Shown in pieces: positions 6,600-9,769 of a DNA stretch of 9,769 bases. The position numbers were made by a program, and so were the translations under genes. The notes under the pieces are model-generated. The model saw only the letters and a list, made by a program, of their open reading frames with translations, did not search any database and was not told where the DNA came from. The stretch spans positions 1 to 9,769 of the forward strand of contig CAZPAH010000107.1 in the NCBI GenBank assembly GCA_964584495.1. The letters are read 5' to 3'. Within the stretch, counting starts at the first letter, position 1, and each line of letters begins with the position of its first letter. This DNA is from CAZPAH01 sp964584495 (GTDB taxonomy: Bacteria; Krumholzibacteriota; Krumholzibacteriia; Krumholzibacteriales; Krumholzibacteriaceae).

Positions 6600-8591
6600 T
6601 TATTCCTGGCTTGCGCCGCTCTTCAGAGGTATCTGTATAAGTATCCAAGCCAATATAGCGAAGATGATCAGACCGAGCCACGGATTTCCACCGGCGATAA
6701 TCTTGGGCATGATCGCTTTGCCGCCGCCTATCACAACGGTTGCGGCGATGATTATACCCATGAGCGCCTGTCCCGCGATAAGTCCCGAAGCCAGCAGAAT
6801 GCCCGTATTCTCGGTTTTCTCCTTGTTGAGGTTTCGTTTCTTCATAATCGAGTCGGTGATCCATTTTATTATCCCGCCGATGAAAATCGCGAAGGTCGTA
6901 TGGAAGGGAAGATACATGCCGACCGCTATCAACATCGGTGAAGGTGCGCCTATCAGGATAAGCCCGATGGAGAAAAGGGCTCCCATGATGACAAGGGGCC
7001 AAGCCATCTGGCCCGTAATGATACCCTGCGAGAGCATTGCCATCAATCCCGCTTGGGGCGCGGGAAGCAACTCTCCTCCTATGCCTCCCATTTCGGCGTA
7101 TCCGGTGTGAAGAAGTTGGAGAACGAGGGCCATGACAAATGCTGCTGCTATCACCCCGATTATGCATCCCATTTCCATCGCTTTCGGTGTGCCTCCCAGG
7201 AGATGTCCCGCCTTGAGATCCTGTATGATGTCTCCCGCGACGCCGCTGGAGCAGCATACCACGGCGGCGACTCCAAGAACGGCGGCTACTCCGAAGGCCC
7301 CCTTAACCCCGACGATTACCATGAGAATCGCCGCGACAATGAGCGTCGATAGAGTCAATCCCGAGATCGGGTTGTTGCTAGATCCTATAGTTCCGACGAG
7401 GAATCCCGCTACGGCCGCGAAAAGGAATCCCGCTATGGTCATAACGATCGCCGAAACCAGCGCTCCTATCACACTTCCGCTGAAATACAGGTATAGGAAG
7501 AAGATCGGGATGACAAGAACCAGGATTCCGATGATTGTAATCGAATAGGGGATATCCTTATCGAGCCGGTTGGTCTCGGTTTTCGTTCCCTTACCGATCT
7601 GTCCCAGATCCTTGAAGGCCCGAACGACGCCCGCTCCCAGGGATTTACGCATCTTGAAAAGAGTATAGAACGCACCGACGAGCATTGCACCGACGGCCAG
7701 AGGGCGGACCTGGGAATTCCAGACTGCCGCAGATGTCTCAAGCCAATCGGTGCCGGCTCCGAAAGTGCCATTGATGAAGATGAACAGAGGGACCAGCATC
7801 ATATGCCCAAAGACTCCACCAGCGAATACTATGGCGCCGAGGGTCGGACCGATGATGTACCCAACTCCGATCATCGCCGCCGAAGCCGCAGGCGATTCGA
7901 TGAATACTCCGCCGGTCGGGCTTGTAGGCTGGCCTATCTGCGTGAAATCGCTTGTAAGGAGTTTGAAATTACGCACCATGGGAAGAGACCAGAACTTTGT
8001 TACATACGGCTTGATCAACTCCAAACCGAAACTGTTTCTGAAAAGTTCCATCGCTGCCGCCACACCGATGGTGCTGAAGACGTATTTAGCTCCTGTAGCG
8101 TGTCCCTGGCCGGCCTTGACAATCTCCGCGCAAGCCATGCTCTCCGGGAAAGGAAGGGATGTATCCTCTATGAGGACCCTTCTCAGGAAGATCACGAAAA
8201 ACACGCCGAGAATACCGCCGACGAGCATCAAAAGGGTGCTTTCCCAGTAGTGGATCGTTTCCCATATTGGTTCGCCGGTAGTGGGGTTCTTGGCGATGAG
8301 AAAAGCCGGAATCGTGAAAATAGCTCCCGCTACTAAAGCTTCCCCCACGGCGGCGGTAGTTCGGCACGTGTTCTCCTCGAGGATCGTTCCCTTGAAAAGT
8401 TTCAGAACAGCCATGGCCATTACGGCCGCCGGGAAGGTCGCCGCGACGGTCATTCCGGCGACAAGCCCCAGGTACGCATTGGCCGCTCCCAGAATGATTG
8501 AGAGAATCGCCCCGACCACAACAGCCGCCAGGGTAAACTCTTTCATCTTGGTGTCAGCCGACACGTAAGGTTTAAACGAGTTATCGGCCAT
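6600..8591 (-). CDS. OPT-family oligopeptide transporter
   Basis: This 663-residue integral membrane protein is made of many long hydrophobic segments and has the length usual for bacterial members of the oligopeptide transporter (OPT) family, which take up small peptides or metal chelates, probably with protons. Family marks are NAYLGLVAGMTVAATFP (38-54), an EENTCRTTAAVGEALVAGA block (72-90), FPESMACAEIVKAG (148-161), SSNNPISGLTLS (404-415, the NPxSG motif) and GDIIQDLKAGHLLGGTPK (453-470). The substrate cannot be read from the sequence. The start is well supported: AGGAGG (8597-8602) lies five bases upstream, and a sigma-70-type promoter lies further up. The gene appears to be intact. A strong terminator follows, then the PqqD-like gene on the same strand. 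Confidence 0.95.
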   Translation of the reverse strand: MADNSFKPYVSADTKMKEFTLAAVVVGAILSIILGAANAYLGLVAGMTVAATFPAAVMAMAVLKLFKGTILEENTCRTTAAVGEALVAGAIFTIPAFLIAKNPTTGEPIWETIHYWESTLLMLVGGILGVFFVIFLRRVLIEDTSLPFPESMACAEIVKAGQGHATGAKYVFSTIGVAAAMELFRNSFGLELIKPYVTKFWSLPMVRNFKLLTSDFTQIGQPTSPTGGVFIESPAASAAMIGVGYIIGPTLGAIVFAGGVFGHMMLVPLFIFINGTFGAGTDWLETSAAVWNSQVRPLAVGAMLVGAFYTLFKMRKSLGAGVVRAFKDLGQIGKGTKTETNRLDKDIPYSITIIGILVLVIPIFFLYLYFSGSVIGALVSAIVMTIAGFLFAAVAGFLVGTIGSSNNPISGLTLSTLIVAAILMVIVGVKGAFGVAAVLGVAAVVCCSSGVAGDIIQDLKAGHLLGGTPKAMEMGCIIGVIAAAFVMALVLQLLHTGYAEMGGIGGELLPAPQAGLMAMLSQGIITGQMAWPLVIMGALFSIGLILIGAPSPMLIAVGMYLPFHTTFAIFIGGIIKWITDSIMKKRNLNKEKTENTGILLASGLIAGQALMGIIIAATVVIGGGKAIMPKIIAGGNPWLGLIIFAILAWILIQIPLKSGASQE

Positions 8592-8680
8592 TTAGTCCTC
8601 CTTGTCCCGACCAGTAAAGTAACTAAAGAGCGGATCGTCAATTTATCGACATCTGAAAATTGATGTTATTCAAGCAACTC

Positions 8681-8710
8681 ATCATATCCATTAAATTTAT
8701 ATTAAGTCAA
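8681..8710 (-). promoter_or_regulatory. Sigma-70-type promoter of the OPT transporter gene
   Basis: On the minus strand, TTGACT (8705-8710) and TATGAT (8681-8686) are each one base from consensus and 18 bases apart, in an AT-rich stretch. Transcription would start near 8673, leaving a leader of about 80 bases before the OPT start codon. Confidence 0.65.
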
Positions 8711-8813
8711 GGAAATCTGCCGTCGGGAAATCGACATTGCGGATACCTGCATGCGGCCGTTATTGATTATCAAACCGACTGTAAAATATATCGATGTAAG
8801 GTCAGGGGAGCTT

Positions 8814-8829
8814 CGGAACATTTGTTGCG
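8814..8829 (+). promoter_or_regulatory. Candidate sigma-54 promoter of the second activator gene
   Basis: The sequence CGGAACATTTGTTGCG keeps the GG-N10-GC spacing and the TTGC core, with mismatches to TGGCAC-N5-TTGCA at positions 1, 4 and 16. The start would be near 8840 and the leader about 78 bases. It is the weakest of the three sigma-54 candidates in the window. Confidence 0.35.
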
Positions 8830-8917
8830 TAGAATATCTGCCGATTTCGGCCGGAGTTGGGCCTTCCGGTATAACGGGAAAGATTGCAGGAAGAGATCGC
8901 TTCACTGGAAGAGAATC

Positions 8918-9769
8918 ATGAAAGAGTTGGTTACAGAGTATCTGCGTGTCCTGTGCAGGATGTGCGGCGCGGAATTCGTGAAATTGAAGGTGGCTGCGCG
9001 TGGTTCGGACGGCGGAGAGGTGGTCTTGATGGATCGCCGCACATGCGCGGGGGCGGCCTGCGGCGGCAAGATCGGCGAACCGCGATACCAGATACCGCTT
9101 GCCATGAAACCAATGGCTTCTCCATCAGATTTTCAGCATCGCAGCATTACCGTGTCAAAAGATCTTGCGGTTAGTTATCCCTCGAATGATGGAATCGATT
9201 CCGCCGGCAAGGCGGCGGGCTGGCGGGCGAACTGGAAGAGGGGTAACAGCGGACTCTGCTATAGAACGAATGATGATGGATTATCGATCGAGCTATATTT
9301 ATCCGTCGGAACGGGGATGAACGGCATAGTGCAGAAGGGGCTGGAAAGACTCGACGAATTAACGGCCCTTCTCGAACCCGTCGTACGGAATTCGGTGATC
9401 GATCACTTCGAGATCGAGCGGGAAAAAATCGAACCCACGCCTTTTTATCCGCCTATCCTGGGAATTTCCGATGAGATGCGCAGGTTGAAGGAGAAGATCA
9501 GGAAAGTAGCGCGGAGCAGGATTTCCGTGCTCATCGAGGGTGAGAGCGGTTCGGGCAAGGAGATAGTGGCAAGAAACATCCATCACCTCAGCGACCGGAG
9601 TAAAAAACCTCTCGTGATCGTTAATTGCATGGAGATGCCGCCATCACTGCTCCAGGGAGAATTGTTCGGGCATATGAGAGGCTCATTCACGGGGGCTCAG
9701 AGAGACAGGAGGGGATTGATAGAGAGCGCCGATGGAGGTTCGTTCTTCCTCGACGAGATTGGCGAGATG
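8918..9769 (+). CDS. Sigma-54-dependent activator with Cys-containing N-terminal sensor region (partial, C-terminus outside window)
   Basis: The frame stays open for 284 codons to the right edge. Residues from about 185 start an NtrC-type AAA+ domain: ILGISDEMRRLKEKI, Walker A GESGSGKE (208-215), ELFGHMRGSFTGA with the sigma-54 contact loop as GSFTGA (255-260), and Walker B SFFLDEIGEM (275-284). The first ~170 residues are not a receiver; their helix-strand pattern with a closing ELTALLEPVVRN helix would suit a GAF-like sensor, but that is uncertain. Cys13-x2-Cys16 and Cys43-x4-Cys48 could form a metal or redox site. The ATG at 8918 has GGAAGAG just upstream. The frame is also open back to an ATG at 8663, but that extension is Arg/Cys-rich, overlaps the OPT promoter and lacks a ribosome site, so it is not preferred. 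The DNA-binding part is outside the window. Confidence 0.88.
   Translation, partial: MKELVTEYLRVLCRMCGAEFVKLKVAARGSDGGEVVLMDRRTCAGAACGGKIGEPRYQIPLAMKPMASPSDFQHRSITVSKDLAVSYPSNDGIDSAGKAAGWRANWKRGNSGLCYRTNDDGLSIELYLSVGTGMNGIVQKGLERLDELTALLEPVVRNSVIDHFEIEREKIEPTPFYPPILGISDEMRRLKEKIRKVARSRISVLIEGESGSGKEIVARNIHHLSDRSKKPLVIVNCMEMPPSLLQGELFGHMRGSFTGAQRDRRGLIESADGGSFFLDEIGEM

Larger units (their letters stand above)
8592..8917. other. Divergent intergenic region between OPT gene and second activator
   Basis: This region of 326 bases contains the OPT Shine-Dalgarno (8597-8602), its sigma-70-type promoter (8681-8710), and a sigma-54 candidate for the rightward gene (8814-8829). It also has short inverted repeats at 8840-8851 (GCCGA/TCGGC) and 8851-8869 (CCGGA/TCCGG). 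The second half is partly open in two plus frames, including a 56-codon reading from 8751 that overlaps the activator start by ATGA, but neither looks clearly like a protein. Confidence 0.6.

Noticed and set aside
6448..7257. 269-codon open frame on the minus strand, overlapping the OPT and PqqD-like genes
   Set aside because: The translation is rich in Arg, His and Gly and is the out-of-frame shadow of the OPT gene; it also crosses the terminator.
7803..8336. 177-codon plus-strand frame opposite the OPT gene
   Set aside because: It is antisense to a confidently identified membrane transporter and has no domain or ribosome site.
8663..8917. In-frame 85-codon extension of the second activator
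   Set aside because: It overlaps the OPT promoter, has no ribosome site at 8663 and gives an Arg/Cys-rich sequence unlike a sensor domain.

Overview
The window looks like chromosomal DNA from an uncultured Gram-negative bacterium, plausibly of the FCB/candidate-phylum type. The grounds are three lipobox proteins, an IPT/TIG plus zinc-metalloprotease lipoprotein, an OPT-family oligopeptide transporter, a PqqD-like protein, two sigma-54 activators and a Hanks-type kinase fused to an ATPase. This placement is inference from gene content only. Most of the window is of medium to high GC, but the left ~1 kb is clearly AT-rich (about one third GC by eye), so that segment may have a different history.

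Layout: (1) 1-990, minus strand: N-terminal part of a Ser/Thr kinase-AAA ATPase, running off the left edge. (2) 1028-1058: intrinsic terminator of the next gene. (3) 1091-1639, minus: small lipoprotein with a ZU5-like beta domain, preceded by a strong Shine-Dalgarno and a good sigma-54 promoter candidate. (4) 1640-1982: non-coding. (5) 1983-3437, minus: sigma-54 activator with a degenerate receiver domain and its own sigma-54 promoter candidate. (6) 3459-3677: divergent promoter region. (7) 3678-5588 and 5563-6114, plus: overlapping genes for a TIG/M30-like metalloprotease lipoprotein and a second small lipoprotein. (8) 6117-6521, minus: PqqD-like protein, convergent with the previous gene. 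(9) 6600-8591, minus: OPT transporter with a sigma-70-type promoter upstream and a strong terminator downstream. (10) 8592-8917: divergent intergenic region. (11) 8918-9769, plus: second sigma-54 activator with a Cys-containing N-terminal region, cut by the right edge.

How it may work together: two activator genes lie with three sequences that fit the GG-N10-GC sigma-54 promoter rule. One is upstream of each activator and one is upstream of the ZU5-like lipoprotein. This suggests a small local sigma-54 circuit that controls envelope proteins. The protease/lipoprotein pair seems to use an ordinary sigma-70-type promoter. The OPT transporter and the PqqD-like protein both belong to families that handle peptides and may be functionally linked, although a terminator sits between them. 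No RNA gene, CRISPR array, insertion sequence or prophage element was seen.
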